Shown: piece by piece, positions 43,681-53,700 of the stretch | Layout of the letters: each line of letters begins with the position of its first letter | How positions within the stretch are numbered: position 1 is the first letter of the stretch | NCBI GenBank assembly: GCA_016787575.1 | Contig: JAEUUO010000007.1 | Coordinates: 62,001 to 126,000, forward strand | From: Saprospiraceae bacterium | GTDB lineage: Bacteria > Bacteroidota > Bacteroidia > Chitinophagales > Saprospiraceae | Direction: 5' to 3' | Length of the DNA stretch: 64,000 nt | Notes under the pieces: model-generated | Seen by the model: only the letters and a program-made list of their open reading frames with translations | Database searches by the model: none | Told to the model about the DNA's origin: nothing | Made by a program: the position numbers and the translations under genes

Positions 43681-44475
43681 ATGAATAAAACTACTTGTAT
43701 TGTACTTTTAACAATATCCATTGGACTGAATCTCTTTTCCCAGGTAAGTTTTGAAGGAACTTATTCCGGACAATTGAATGGAGATCCTGTAAAATTGATT
43801 TTGCAAAAATTAGATTCAAAGCAGTACAAAGGATCTATGGAAGATAGTCAACAGAAATTTATAATCAATGCTGATTTAAAAGCATCACAATTGGTTGGTT
43901 TTGCAAATGAGGAATCGATAGGTCTTTCTTTTCAATTTATTGCTAAAATGAATCAGCATCAAATAAATGTTTCCTTGTTTTCGGGAGAAATAGGAATGAC
44001 AGAGCCTTTGGTATTTGATTTACAAAAAAATCAGCAACAAACTGTATCCAATTCATCCGATCAGCCAGGTGAAAAAATAAGCACAAAGCCCTTAGACTTT
44101 AAGTTTCCAAAAGAAGCTCAACACAATCAAGAACTTTCAGGCATTTGGCGGAAAGAAGATCAATACAATTCCGGATTTGGAGACAATTACATGGGTGCCA
44201 GTTCAAGTCAGAAGCTAATTTTATACAGCAATGGAAGCGTTGCAGATGGTGGTTCTCAAACTACTATCAGTGGATCAAATTATTTAGGACAAAGCGAAGG
44301 AACATTCCAAGCATTGCCCAATGTGTTTTGGTACAATGTATCCAATCAATTGTATCTGGTTTCCATTGAAGAAGGTAAAACAAATACAGTGCATTTAGGA
44401 AAGTATTATATCGAAAATGGAGCCATGCTAATCACCAGTAGCAATGGTACAAAATCCTTGTTTTATAAAGAATAG
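43681..44475 (+). CDS. Secreted hypothetical protein
   Basis: A 264-residue exported protein (signal about 1-20, ending LNLFSQ). The first part (about 22-115) is a compact beta-rich region opening VSFEGTYSGQLNGDPVKLIL. After a Gln/Ser-rich linker, the C-terminal part (about 150-264) has ELSGIWRKEDQYNSGFGDNY and a second beta-rich stretch ending LLITSSNGTKSLFYK. Both halves begin with a 'GTY/GIW' turn, so they may be two related lipocalin-like domains. I recognise no named family. It has its own promoter and stands between paaI and paaH. Confidence 0.65.
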   Translation: MNKTTCIVLLTISIGLNLFSQVSFEGTYSGQLNGDPVKLILQKLDSKQYKGSMEDSQQKFIINADLKASQLVGFANEESIGLSFQFIAKMNQHQINVSLFSGEIGMTEPLVFDLQKNQQQTVSNSSDQPGEKISTKPLDFKFPKEAQHNQELSGIWRKEDQYNSGFGDNYMGASSSQKLILYSNGSVADGGSQTTISGSNYLGQSEGTFQALPNVFWYNVSNQLYLVSIEEGKTNTVHLGKYYIENGAMLITSSNGTKSLFYKE

Positions 44476-44485
44476 GACTGAAAAA

Positions 44486-45628
44486 TTAAGAATTGTAATT
44501 TGTCAAGCCCATTGAAACACGATACCGTTCTTCCTTATAATTTGCATACAAACGATTCATCGTATCAACACAAGTTTGTTTTCCAATTTCCTCACCCCAT
44601 GCCAATAAACCTTTGGGATAATTAACTCCTTTGGTCATCGCTGCTTCAATATCTTCGAAACTGGCAAGTTTATAATGTAAAGCATCGTATGCTTCATTGA
44701 TTAACATAACCAGAATACGCCAGGCAATATTTTGAATCAATTCCGGATTGTCCGATTTTGGCAAAGGCATTTCCTTTGAATAATCATAATATCCCTTTCC
44801 CATTTTCTTCCCCAACCAATTGGCAGAAACTAAATTGCGTTGGGTAAATGATGGTTTGTATCGACTTTCATAAAAACAAGACTCCCATACCGAATGCGTT
44901 ACTGCATAATTGATGTCATTGCCAATAAAGTCCATTAATGTAAACGGCCCCATCTTAAATCCATATATGCTGGTCATTGCATAATCTATGGTCGCAAAAT
45001 CCGCAAATCCTTCTTCATAAATTCGAATGGCCTCTGAATAATAAGGTCGTGCAATACGGTTTACAATAAATCCGGGAGTATCCTTTGCCACCACCGGCCA
45101 TTTAGACCATGATTCCATAAGTTGTTGTAAGGTTTCAACATGTTTTTGTTCGGTTTGCAATGCCGGTATAATTTCAACCAAAGGCATCAATGGTACCGGA
45201 TTAAAAAAATGCAAACCAATAAATCGGGATGCTATCTTGCAGGCAGAAGCCAATTCTGAAATACTCAAAGATGAAGTATTGCTGGCGAGTATGCAGTCAT
45301 TTGAAATAAATGGTTCTAACTTAGAATATACATCTTTTTTTATAAGCGAATTTTCTACAATGGCTTCTATGATCAGTGTACATGTTTCAAAGGATTGCAA
45401 ATGATCTACAAAATAAATTCTATTCATTACTGCGACTGCATCCTGATCGGTCATTTTAGATTTTTCAACCAGCTTGTTAAATGTTGTCTGCAATTGATGT
45501 CGTGCATTTTGCATGACTTTTTCAGATCCATCGTATAAAATGACTTCATGACCTGATTGTGCTGCTATTTGTGCAATTCCTATGCCCATGGTCCCGGCAC
45601 CGATCACTCCAATTATATTTGTTCTCAT
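44486..45628 (-). CDS. paaH: 3-hydroxyacyl-CoA dehydrogenase PaaH
   Basis: A 380-residue NAD-dependent dehydrogenase. IGVIGAGTMGIGIAQIAAQS is the NAD-binding motif, ASNTSSLSISELA and GLHFFNPVPLMPLVEIIPAL hold the active-site His and neighbouring Asn/Pro. A duplicated C-terminal helical domain (KMGPFTLMDFIGNDINYA) follows. In the phenylacetate route it oxidises 3-hydroxyadipyl-CoA to 3-oxoadipyl-CoA. It is the last gene of the operon paaE-A-B-C-D-G-H, 12 bases after paaG. Confidence 0.92.
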   Translation of the reverse strand: MRTNIIGVIGAGTMGIGIAQIAAQSGHEVILYDGSEKVMQNARHQLQTTFNKLVEKSKMTDQDAVAVMNRIYFVDHLQSFETCTLIIEAIVENSLIKKDVYSKLEPFISNDCILASNTSSLSISELASACKIASRFIGLHFFNPVPLMPLVEIIPALQTEQKHVETLQQLMESWSKWPVVAKDTPGFIVNRIARPYYSEAIRIYEEGFADFATIDYAMTSIYGFKMGPFTLMDFIGNDINYAVTHSVWESCFYESRYKPSFTQRNLVSANWLGKKMGKGYYDYSKEMPLPKSDNPELIQNIAWRILVMLINEAYDALHYKLASFEDIEAAMTKGVNYPKGLLAWGEEIGKQTCVDTMNRLYANYKEERYRVSMGLTNYNS

Positions 45629-45640
45629 GAATTGTATTGC

Positions 45641-46417
45641 TTATTTGCCTTTAAAAGTTGGCTTTCTTTTTTCAATAAATGCTTGCGTTCCTTCCAGGTA
45701 ATCTTCCGAGCTTCCTGCTCGTTTTTGATCCCTCAGCTCTGCATTTAATTGCTCCTGTAAATTATTAGTAAAACTTTCATTCAATAATTGCTTCGTTAAA
45801 ACCAGTGCTTTTGTTGGCATCTGTGCCATTTGACGTGCTAATCTTACAACTTCATCCGTAAACAAATCATCCGCAAACATTTTATAAATCATTCCGGATT
45901 GGAGTGCTTCATGAGCACTGCATTTATCACCGGTCATCATCAATGCAGATGCTTTATTCCAACCAATTAATCTGGGTAAAAAAAAGGTACCACCACTATC
46001 GGGCACCAATCCTATTTTTGAAAAAGCTTGAATAAAAGAAGCTGATTCACTGGCAACCACCAAGTCACAGGCCAAAGCAATGTTTGCACCGGCCCCAGCT
46101 GCCACTCCATTGACCGCAGCAATTACAGGTTTATTCAAATTTCTGATTCTTAAAATAATTGGATTGTAATGTTCACTTAATATTTTTTCCAAGCCTGGAC
46201 CTTCTGGATCCAGTGCTTCTTGTAAATCTTGTCCTGCACAAAACGCTTTACCCTCTCCGGTAATTACAACACAACGCACTGCATCATTTTCCTGAATTTC
46301 ATCCAATATTTGGATGCACTCTATGGCCATGCCTCTATGAAATGAATTATAAACCTGTGGGCGATTCAGTTTGATCCATGCTATTGAATCTTCTATATAA
46401 TACTTGATGAATTCCAT
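45641..46417 (-). CDS. paaG: Enoyl-CoA hydratase/isomerase, epoxyphenylacetyl-CoA isomerase
   Basis: A 258-residue crotonase from ATG 46417; the longer frame to 46576 would overlap paaD. GEGKAFCAGQDLQEALD and PVIAAVNGVAAGAGANIALA form the oxyanion-hole loops, and KIGLVPDSGGTFFLPRLIGW is the PaaG-type signature in place of the catalytic Glu pair of true hydratases. PaaG turns ring-1,2-epoxyphenylacetyl-CoA into the oxepin form. It is the only crotonase gene in the window, so whether it also covers the PaaF hydratase step is unknown. Confidence 0.9.
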   Translation of the reverse strand: MEFIKYYIEDSIAWIKLNRPQVYNSFHRGMAIECIQILDEIQENDAVRCVVITGEGKAFCAGQDLQEALDPEGPGLEKILSEHYNPIILRIRNLNKPVIAAVNGVAAGAGANIALACDLVVASESASFIQAFSKIGLVPDSGGTFFLPRLIGWNKASALMMTGDKCSAHEALQSGMIYKMFADDLFTDEVVRLARQMAQMPTKALVLTKQLLNESFTNNLQEQLNAELRDQKRAGSSEDYLEGTQAFIEKRKPTFKGK

Positions 46418-46433
46418 ATGATCAAATATACGA

Positions 46434-46916
46434 TTAATGACACTTAAAATAATCAAAGGGTTCCTTACAATCCAAACATCGGTAAAGTGCTTTGCATGCA
46501 GTAGAACCAAACTCGCTGATTTTTTCAGTATGTACTGACTGGCATCTTGGACATGCAATCTGGATTTCCTTTTCAAATAAGCCCAAACTTCGACCAGCTA
46601 ATCCAATTGGTGCTGCTATACCGTATTTCTGTAATTTTAACTTCCCGTTTTCAGACATCCAATCAGTAGTCCATGCTGGACTCAAAATGGTTTCAATGCT
46701 TAATGGAATATTTTCAACAGCAAATGCAGCTTGTAAATTCATCTCTATCATTTTCATGGCAGGGCAGCCCGTATATGTCGGAGTAATTTGAATTTTTACC
46801 AATTCATCCTGGATTTCAACATGCCGAATGATTCCTAAATCTACTACACTCAAAACAGGAACTTCCGGATCCAATACCGTTTCTAATAGTTCGAAAATAT
46901 GTTCCTTTGTAATCAT
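46434..46916 (-). CDS. paaD: Phenylacetyl-CoA epoxidase subunit D (SufT/MIP18-like)
   Basis: A 160-residue protein from ATG 46916. The N-terminal DUF59/MIP18 domain has VLDPEVPVLSVVDLGIIRHV and TYTGCPAMKMIEMNL with the family's reactive cysteine. The C-terminal tail has a four-cysteine zinc or Fe-S site (ACPRCQSVHTEKISEFGSTA, then CKALYRCLDC). PaaD is thought to help mature the Fe-S or diiron centres of the epoxidase. It lies between paaC (45 bases upstream) and paaG (16 bases downstream). Confidence 0.93.
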   Translation of the reverse strand: MITKEHIFELLETVLDPEVPVLSVVDLGIIRHVEIQDELVKIQITPTYTGCPAMKMIEMNLQAAFAVENIPLSIETILSPAWTTDWMSENGKLKLQKYGIAAPIGLAGRSLGLFEKEIQIACPRCQSVHTEKISEFGSTACKALYRCLDCKEPFDYFKCH

Positions 46917-46961
46917 CTTGTTTTGCAAAATGGATAGCAACAAATCCAATCCTATAAATTA

Positions 46962-47717
46962 CTACCAGGTCAAACCTGGATATGATCGTTGCATGTATTG
47001 CATTTCTGTTAAAATAAAACCCATGGCTTCTGTGTGAATTCCTTGTTTACCTCCAGACTGCATCCATTGATTTTCAGGCATAGTCAAAGTGGCTTCAGAT
47101 ATTACTTGCTGCACTTTTTCTTTCCAACTTTTATTAATAGAATTCAGATCTGGAGCAATTGATTCTTGTAGCATAAAGGTTTCATAGTCGGCTGGATCAA
47201 ACAACTCTCCAGTAAATGACCACAATTCATTTAAAGCTGTTTGAATTTTTTGATGCGAGATTTCGGTACCATCTCCCAATCGGATCATCCATTCAGCACT
47301 CCATTTTAAATGATAGGCTGTTTCCTTAACTGTCTTTTCGGCGATAGCTGCTAGTTGCAAGTCACTGCTGTTCTTCAGTTCTGAATAATATGGAAAATGA
47401 AAAGCCTCTAAAAGAAATTGTCTGGCAACGGTATAGGCAAAATCAACGTTTGGGTGTTCTGCTAATAAAACATTTTTAAATTCCCGTTCATCTCTCAAAA
47501 ATGCAAGACGGTCTTCATCTGATTCCGTCAGAGTTGCAATGTATTGATAAAGCAATCTGGAACGACCAATATAATCCAAAGAAATATTGGTCATCGCAAT
47601 ATCCTGTTCCAATACCGGTCCATGGCCACACCATTCACCTAAACGTTGCCCAAGAATCAAAGCAGTATCTGCAAGATAGAGTAGGTAATCAATTTTATGC
47701 TGAGAATGAATGTTCAT
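46962..47717 (-). CDS. paaC: Phenylacetyl-CoA epoxidase structural subunit C
   Basis: A 251-residue ferritin-like protein. DTALILGQRLGEWCGHGPVL and ISLDYIGRSRLLYQYIATL at the N-terminus, and ETAYHLKWSAEWMIRLGDGT in the middle, are PaaC signatures. PaaC pairs with PaaA and lacks most diiron ligands, acting as a structural partner that forms the substrate channel. It follows paaB with no gap (start 47717, paaB stop begins 47718), so translation is probably coupled. Confidence 0.93.
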   Translation of the reverse strand: MNIHSQHKIDYLLYLADTALILGQRLGEWCGHGPVLEQDIAMTNISLDYIGRSRLLYQYIATLTESDEDRLAFLRDEREFKNVLLAEHPNVDFAYTVARQFLLEAFHFPYYSELKNSSDLQLAAIAEKTVKETAYHLKWSAEWMIRLGDGTEISHQKIQTALNELWSFTGELFDPADYETFMLQESIAPDLNSINKSWKEKVQQVISEATLTMPENQWMQSGGKQGIHTEAMGFILTEMQYMQRSYPGLTW

Positions 47718-48002
47718 TTACATGTGTTTTACTTCATCCGGCAAATCGTAAAAAGTTGGATGCCTATAAATTTTATCCAATGCCGGTTCAAAAAAAGGAT
47801 CGCTGTCAACCGGATCTGAAGCACTTATGTATTTAGATTCTACGACCCAAATACTTATACCTTCTTGTCGTCGCGTATATACATCCCGTGCATTTTCAAT
47901 TGCCATTTGAGCATCTGCAGCATGCAAACTGCCAACGTGTTTATGATTGAGTCCAGATTTACTTCTGATAAAGATTTCAAATAATGGCCAGTTTTTCATC
48001 AA
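47718..48002 (-). CDS. paaB: Phenylacetyl-CoA epoxidase subunit B
   Basis: A 94-residue protein with the PaaB order: WPLFEIFIRSKSGLNHKHVG, then SLHAADAQMAIENARDVYTR, and EGISIWVVESKYISASDP. PaaB bridges PaaAC heterodimers in the epoxidase complex and is small and non-catalytic. It lies between paaA and paaC in the standard order. The preceding 55-base gap to paaA is the largest inside the operon. Confidence 0.95.
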   Translation of the reverse strand: MMKNWPLFEIFIRSKSGLNHKHVGSLHAADAQMAIENARDVYTRRQEGISIWVVESKYISASDPVDSDPFFEPALDKIYRHPTFYDLPDEVKHM

Positions 48003-48057
48003 TCGGTTATAACTAGTTATGCAAATTGTAAATAAAAGTCATAGTAATTCGTAATTC

Positions 48058-48996
48058 TTAATTGACTCTTCCACTCCTCTTCTTCTCAGCATAGGCAACA
48101 GCTGCATCTCGCACCCATGCACCATCTTCATGTGCTTTTACACGATCTCGAAGCCGTTGTTTATTACAGGGACCATTTCCTTTTACCACATTCCAAAATT
48201 CATCCCAATTAATTTTTCCGAAATCATAAGATTTTCTTTCTTCATTCCATTTTAAATCCGGATCCGGAATTTTTAAACCAATTAATTCTGCTTGTGGAAC
48301 AGTCATGTCAATAAAACGTTGACGCAATTCATCATTAGAAAAACGTTTAATCTTCCATTTAATGCTTTGCGCTGAATGGGTAGAATCGCTGTCATTAGGA
48401 CCAAACATCATAATGCTAGGCCACCACCATCGGTTTAGAGCATCTTGGGCCATATTTTTTTGAACAGTTGAACCCCTACTCAGTGTTAACATAATCTCAT
48501 AACCCTGTCTTTGATGAAAGCTTTCTTCTTTACAAATCCGGATCATAGCTCTAGAATAAGGTCCATAGGATGTACGACATAATGGAATTTGATTCATGAT
48601 GGCAGCCCCATCAACCAACCATCCAATTGCACCCATATCTGCCCATGTTAAAGCAGGATAATTAAAAATGGAAGAGTATTTTGCTTTTCCGGTATGCAAT
48701 TCATTTAACAATTCGTCCCTATCAATTCCCAAGGTTTCGCACGCACTGTATAAATAAAGTCCATGACCTGCTTCGTCTTGAATTTTAGCCAATAATATGG
48801 CTTTTCTTTTTAAACTCGGAGCTCTGCTGATCCAGTTTCCTTCAGGCAACATTCCTACAATTTCAGAATGTGCATGTTGACTGATTTGACGAATTAAAGT
48901 TTTACGATATGCTTCCGGCATCCAATCTTTTGCTTCAATTCGCTCTTCTCTGTCAATTTTTTCCTGAAAATGTCCTTCCAAATCTATTCGCAACAT
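48058..48996 (-). CDS. paaA: Phenylacetyl-CoA epoxidase catalytic subunit A (diiron)
   Basis: A 312-residue ferritin-like oxygenase. The diiron ligands are visible as Glu45 (HSEIVG), Glu75-x2-His78 (QDEAGHGLY) and Glu158-x2-His161 ([10 protein letters not shown]). PaaA inserts one oxygen atom into the aromatic ring of phenylacetyl-CoA to give the 1,2-epoxide. The C-terminus ([20 protein letters not shown]) is typical. It is the second gene of the paa operon, after paaE, in contrast with the usual paaABCDE order. Confidence 0.96.
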   Translation of the reverse strand: MLRIDLEGHFQEKIDREERIEAKDWMPEAYRKTLIRQISQHAHSEIVGMLPEGNWISRAPSLKRKAILLAKIQDEAGHGLYLYSACETLGIDRDELLNELHTGKAKYSSIFNYPALTWADMGAIGWLVDGAAIMNQIPLCRTSYGPYSRAMIRICKEESFHQRQGYEIMLTLSRGSTVQKNMAQDALNRWWWPSIMMFGPNDSDSTHSAQSIKWKIKRFSNDELRQRFIDMTVPQAELIGLKIPDPDLKWNEERKSYDFGKINWDEFWNVVKGNGPCNKQRLRDRVKAHEDGAWVRDAAVAYAEKKRSGRVN

Positions 48997-49040
48997 ATGT
49001 TTTTATATTATGCTTTTCTAATCAATTTATACTTTGCCGA

Positions 49041-50108
49041 TTACTGGTCAAAATTAACTTCAATCTTGGCCGATTTTGGAAAAGATTGGCAACTTAAGAT
49101 ATATCCATTTTCAATTTCATCGGCTTCCAATCCGTAATTGACCATCATTTCTACATCACCTTTTACAAGTTTGGTTTTACAAGTACAGCAAACACCACCT
49201 TTGCAAGCATATGGTAAATTTGCTCCTTGTTTTAACGCAGCATCTAATAAATTATCAGAATTGTAAGCCAGGTTAAATTCAAATGTGCGACCATCCAGGG
49301 TCATACGCACTAAACAGTTTTCGGACTCTGCAGTATGATCAAAATGTGGTTTTGGTTTTTGAATTTGGACCCCAAACAATTCCATGTGTATGCGATGCGG
49401 ATCTACCCCCATTTGTTGTAAACCTTCCCTAAGTTCGAGAATCATCGTTTCCGGACCACACATAAAAAATTCATCAACTTCCTCAACTTTAAAAATTCGC
49501 TCCGCAAATCTGTTTAATTTTTCTGCGTTGATTCTTCCATGAAATAATTCTTCTTCTGTCTCTTCTCTTGAAAGTAAAAAATGAAGTGCCAGCCGATTTA
49601 TATAACGATTCTTAAGTGAAAGTAACTCTTCTAAAAAAATGACTTGTTCTGTACGTTGATTTCCATAAAATAGCAAAACGCTGCTTTTGGGTTCTTCAAA
49701 TAAAATTTGTTTAATAATACCAATTACCGGAGTAATCCCACTTCCGGCAGCAAAGAAAACATAATTCTTTTCCTGGTCAGGATGCAACTTTGTAAAAAAT
49801 CTTCCGCCCGGTGCCTGAACTAAAATGCTATCACCAATTTTCAATTGTTGATTTATATAGCAACTGAATGCCCCGTTGTGGACTTCTTTAACAGCAATGC
49901 ACCATTTTTTTTCATAGGGTGCTGAACACAATGAATATGATCTACGGAGCAGTTGGCCCTGAATTTCGGTTTCCAAACTGATATATTGACCCTGTGTGTA
50001 TTGAAAAATAGCCTGCAATGAATCTGGAATCGCAAATTCAACACTTACACAATCATCGGTTTCGCGGTTTATATTTTGTACTTTTAACTCGTACAATTCA
50101 TGTGACAT
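49041..50108 (-). CDS. paaE: Phenylacetyl-CoA epoxidase reductase subunit E
   Basis: A 355-residue electron-transfer protein. The FAD domain shows RRSYSLCSAP, the NAD(P) domain AAGSGITPVIGIIKQIL and FMCGPETMI, and the C-terminal plant-type ferredoxin ACKGGVCCTCKTKL plus SCQSF supplies the four 2Fe-2S cysteines (CX4CX2C...C). It passes electrons from NADPH to PaaA. It is first in the operon. The consensus promoter lies immediately before the ATG, so the transcript may be leaderless. Confidence 0.95.
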   Translation of the reverse strand: MSHELYELKVQNINRETDDCVSVEFAIPDSLQAIFQYTQGQYISLETEIQGQLLRRSYSLCSAPYEKKWCIAVKEVHNGAFSCYINQQLKIGDSILVQAPGGRFFTKLHPDQEKNYVFFAAGSGITPVIGIIKQILFEEPKSSVLLFYGNQRTEQVIFLEELLSLKNRYINRLALHFLLSREETEEELFHGRINAEKLNRFAERIFKVEEVDEFFMCGPETMILELREGLQQMGVDPHRIHMELFGVQIQKPKPHFDHTAESENCLVRMTLDGRTFEFNLAYNSDNLLDAALKQGANLPYACKGGVCCTCKTKLVKGDVEMMVNYGLEADEIENGYILSCQSFPKSAKIEVNFDQ

Positions 50109-50112
50109 ACCG

Positions 50113-50142
50113 CAAATTTACCATATTCACAGCAGAGTTCAA
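50113..50142 (-). promoter_or_regulatory. Promoter of the paa operon
   Basis: On the minus strand TTTG (50140-50143) is followed after 19 bases by TAAATTTG (50113-50120), a full match to the Bacteroidota consensus. Only four bases lie between the -7 element and the paaE ATG. No clear repressor palindrome is evident in this short space. Confidence 0.75.
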
Positions 50143-50194
50143 ATAACAAATTCTCAAACGAATTCTAGTTTGAAAATATACAGCAAATTAAAAT

Positions 50195-50536
50195 TTAATC
50201 ACTGTAAACAGAGGCTTTCCCAAACTTTTCTACCAAAAGGTAATAAAAAATTGCCCGGTATTTATTGCGATTGCTGGATCCAAACTGGGCTATTACTTCA
50301 GCCATAGCATCATCAATGGCCTGTTCGTCAGTAATCCCCAATTTTCCATTAAGGAAACTGGTTTTTACCCGATTCAATTCTTCCGGGTCAGAACTGGATA
50401 CCAAAGCAGCATCGTCGCTGTATAGACTTGGACCAAGTCCTTTTGCAACCTTTGTAAACAAGCCCACATTTACATTCAAACCCAATTTAGTAGCCTCGCC
50501 TAGCAGAAAATCTAATTTATCATCAAATGCACTCAT
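50195..50536 (-). CDS. DUF2853 family protein
   Basis: A 113-residue cytosolic protein from ATG 50536. A much longer in-frame extension to 50815 overlaps the divergent peptidase gene and is not protein-like. It shows VAKGLGPSLYSDDAALVSSS, FLNGKLGITDEQAIDDAM and FGSSNRNKYRAIFYYLLVEK, the order of the DUF2853 family. The function of that family is unknown. It is transcribed in the same direction as the paa operon but separated from it by the paaE promoter. Confidence 0.85.
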   Translation of the reverse strand: MSAFDDKLDFLLGEATKLGLNVNVGLFTKVAKGLGPSLYSDDAALVSSSDPEELNRVKTSFLNGKLGITDEQAIDDAMAEVIAQFGSSNRNKYRAIFYYLLVEKFGKASVYSD

Positions 50537-50719
50537 AAAATTTTGGTTTATTTGTCCTAAAGTTACTACGAATTGCAATCCAAAGAAAACAATTCTGGAA
50601 GAAATTATCCTGTTCAAAAATTGCCCCTTATGCCAACATTCCAAAATTCTGTTTGTCCAATCTTCTTTCAAAAAAACAGAAAAAATAACTACAAACTGGA
50701 ACCAAACAAAACACTTCGA

Positions 50720-53700
50720 ATGTTGATTTTGCTTTTGCTTTGTAGCCTGCATGGGTTTAATGTTGTTCAGGCACAACCGAAGTATTTTCAACAAAAGCTC
50801 GATTACGAAATTCATGTTTCCCTAAATGACCAAACCCATACACTTCATGCCTTTCTTAGATTAAAATACATCAATAACAGTCCGGATGTTTTAGATAAAA
50901 TCGGATTCCATTTATGGCCTAATGCATATAAAAATCAAAAATCAGAATTTGCAAAACAGAAAATCCGACAGGGGGATCTTAAATTTTATGAGGCAAATGA
51001 ATCAGAGAAAGGATTTATCGATAGTTTAAATTTTAAAGTAAATGGATTGAATGCAGTGCTGGATCAATCCGGTTTACCGGAAGATATGGCCTGGCTGATT
51101 TTACCCCAAATACTGGCTCCCGGAGACAGCATAATTATTGAGACTCCCTTCCGTGTCAAATTGCCTTCCACTGTGAGTAGATTGGGGCATATTGACCAAT
51201 CCTATCAAATTAGTCAATGGTATCCGAAGCCGGCTGTTTATGATCGAAAAGGCTGGCACCTAATGCCGTATTTGGATCAGGGTGAATTTTATTCTGAATT
51301 TGGAACCTTCCATGTATCCATCAATCTTCCTCAAAATTACATCGTTGCTGCGAGCGGTACTCTGGAAAGTGAAAGCGAACGCCAATACATAAATCAACGA
51401 ATTCAATTTACCAAGGAAGTACTTTCAAATAAACAGCTTGCGGACAGTCTGTTTTTACAGGAGTCTGCATCTCAATTTAAAACAGTGCAGTTTGTTGCTG
51501 CAGACGTCCATGATTTTGCCTGGTTTACAGACAAATCCTTTTTAATCCAATACGACACTGTACAGCTAACTAACGTTCGTTTGGTTGCCTGTTACAGTTA
51601 TTTTAATTCACCGGATTTCTGGGATGAATCTGTTCAATCTGTAAAAAAATCAATTCGATTTTATTCAGAGCAATTGGGAGATTATCCGTATCCGCAAGCC
51701 AGTGCAGTCGAAAGTAGTTTAGGGGTCGGTGGTGGCATGGAATACCCTATGGTTACTGTAATTGGCCCAACGTATAGTAAAAACTACTTAGACGAAGTCA
51801 TTGCACATGAAGTCGGCCACAATTGGTTGTATGGAATTTTAGCAAGCAATGAACGTGCACATCCGTTTATGGATGAAGGGATTAATACTTTTTACGAAAA
51901 CAAATATGTCCTAACCAGAGAAAACGAATCCATTGCCAATGAAAAAATTAGTTTATTCAAAAAAATTACTGGCAATACCAATATGAGTCAATTGCAATAT
52001 CAAATTTTTGCAAGACAAGGATTGGACCAATTTCCAAATCAATCTGCCAAACGATTTAGTGAACTAAATTATGGTTTGGACGTGTATTATAAAACAGCCT
52101 GGTTTTTTGATTATCTTGAACAGTATTTGGGCAAATCCAAATTCAAAGAAATAATGCAGGCTTACTACGAAGCCTGGAAATTTAAACATCCATATCCGGA
52201 AGATTTAAAAGAACTTTTTCTGCAAAAAACAGGAAATGATTTTTCCTGGCTGTATGATAAACTCTTGAGTTCGGATTTCAAATGCGATTATGCGATTTCG
52301 AAAATAAAATTGAAAAAAGATTCTGTTTTAGTTACCATCTCCAATAAGAAAACAATTACAGCACCGATCCAAATTGGAATGATTGCCAAAGATTCTGTCC
52401 TATATGTAAAATGGATCGACGGATTTAGCGGTATGCAAACAATCAGACTTCCGCATCTCCCGTTTGATTTTATAAGCCTTGACCCCAATCACATTTCACC
52501 TGATATACAAGATTACAACAATTACATCAGACCATCTGGCCTGTTTAAAAAAACAGAATCCATAAAATTACACGTGTTGCCTTTAATAGATCAAAATCAT
52601 CAAACGGATATAGGAATTACGCCTTGCTTAGGATACAATCAATACAACGGTTTTCAAATGGGTGTGTTTATTTCAAAACCTTGGTTTCCCAGTCAAAATT
52701 TTAGATTGGATGTATTGCCTTTTTACAGTTTAAAAAGCAAAACATGGAGTGGGCAATCAAAACTTAACTATACATGGTATTCAGCAGATCCATCCATTCA
52801 TTCCCTCCGGTTAGGGATTCATTTTAAATCGTATGCTTTTAATCAAATAAATGAAACTACCTTAAGTTATTACCAATTCAGCCCGTATTTAAGATTGAAT
52901 TTCAAGCATCCTGCTTATTTAAATAGAACTTCCAATATTCAATTAACAAGCCACTTTATCAAGGATGAGTATTTACGATTTGATGATAGTTTATCGTCCG
53001 TTAGCAATTTATCGACGATATGGCGAAGCGCTTACAAGTTAAACTATTCATATCAACAAAATTCTATTTTAGGAAATTCAGAAGCCAGAATCCAGTTAAA
53101 TTTTTACAATCAATCTTTGGCATTTGGAGGAATGCAAAAAGTACTAAATCTGGAAATAGAAGTTCAAAAAGAGATACGATTTAAAAAAGACCGCTATTTT
53201 TCATCCAGGATGTATATTTCCTGTTATCCATACAACAGTGAACGAAATTCAGACGCAATTTCCAACCGATCAAAACCAACCTCGTATGTAGGCTCCAGCG
53301 GATTGTCATTTCAAAATTACCTCGATGGAGAAAACGAGTCCCTGTTTTTTGGAAGATCTGCAGATCATGGCTTGGGAGCGCAACAAATTTTTATTCGTCA
53401 AGGTGGATTTAAGTTGAGTCATGGAGCAAGGCAAAGAGATAACATAGGAAACAGCAATCGGTTGGTCGTTTCATTGAATTTAAAAGCAGACCTACCTATT
53501 TCAAAAATTGGACGCTTGATTAAGCCCTATTTTGATTTAGGTTATTACGACCAAAAACAAATTGAATCGAAAGCTCGCTTTCTATACAGTGGAGGACTTA
53601 TGTTAAATTTATTTTACGGTCGTTTCAATGTGTACTTTCCGTTGGTTAATTCCCAATACATAAATACGCTGTACGACTCTGTTGAAAATCATGCATATTG

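Noticed and set aside
46418..46576. N-terminal extension of the paaG frame
   Set aside because: It overlaps paaD in another frame and precedes a normal crotonase start at 46417.
46492..46791. 99-codon plus-strand frame opposite paaD
   Set aside because: It is antisense to paaD, whose length and cysteine motif are clear.
50573..50719. N-terminal extension of the M1 peptidase frame
   Set aside because: It would bury the signal peptide; the signal starts directly at ATG 50720.
50537..50815. N-terminal extension of the DUF2853 frame
   Set aside because: It overlaps the opposite peptidase gene and lacks DUF2853 sequence; ATG 50536 gives the normal family length.
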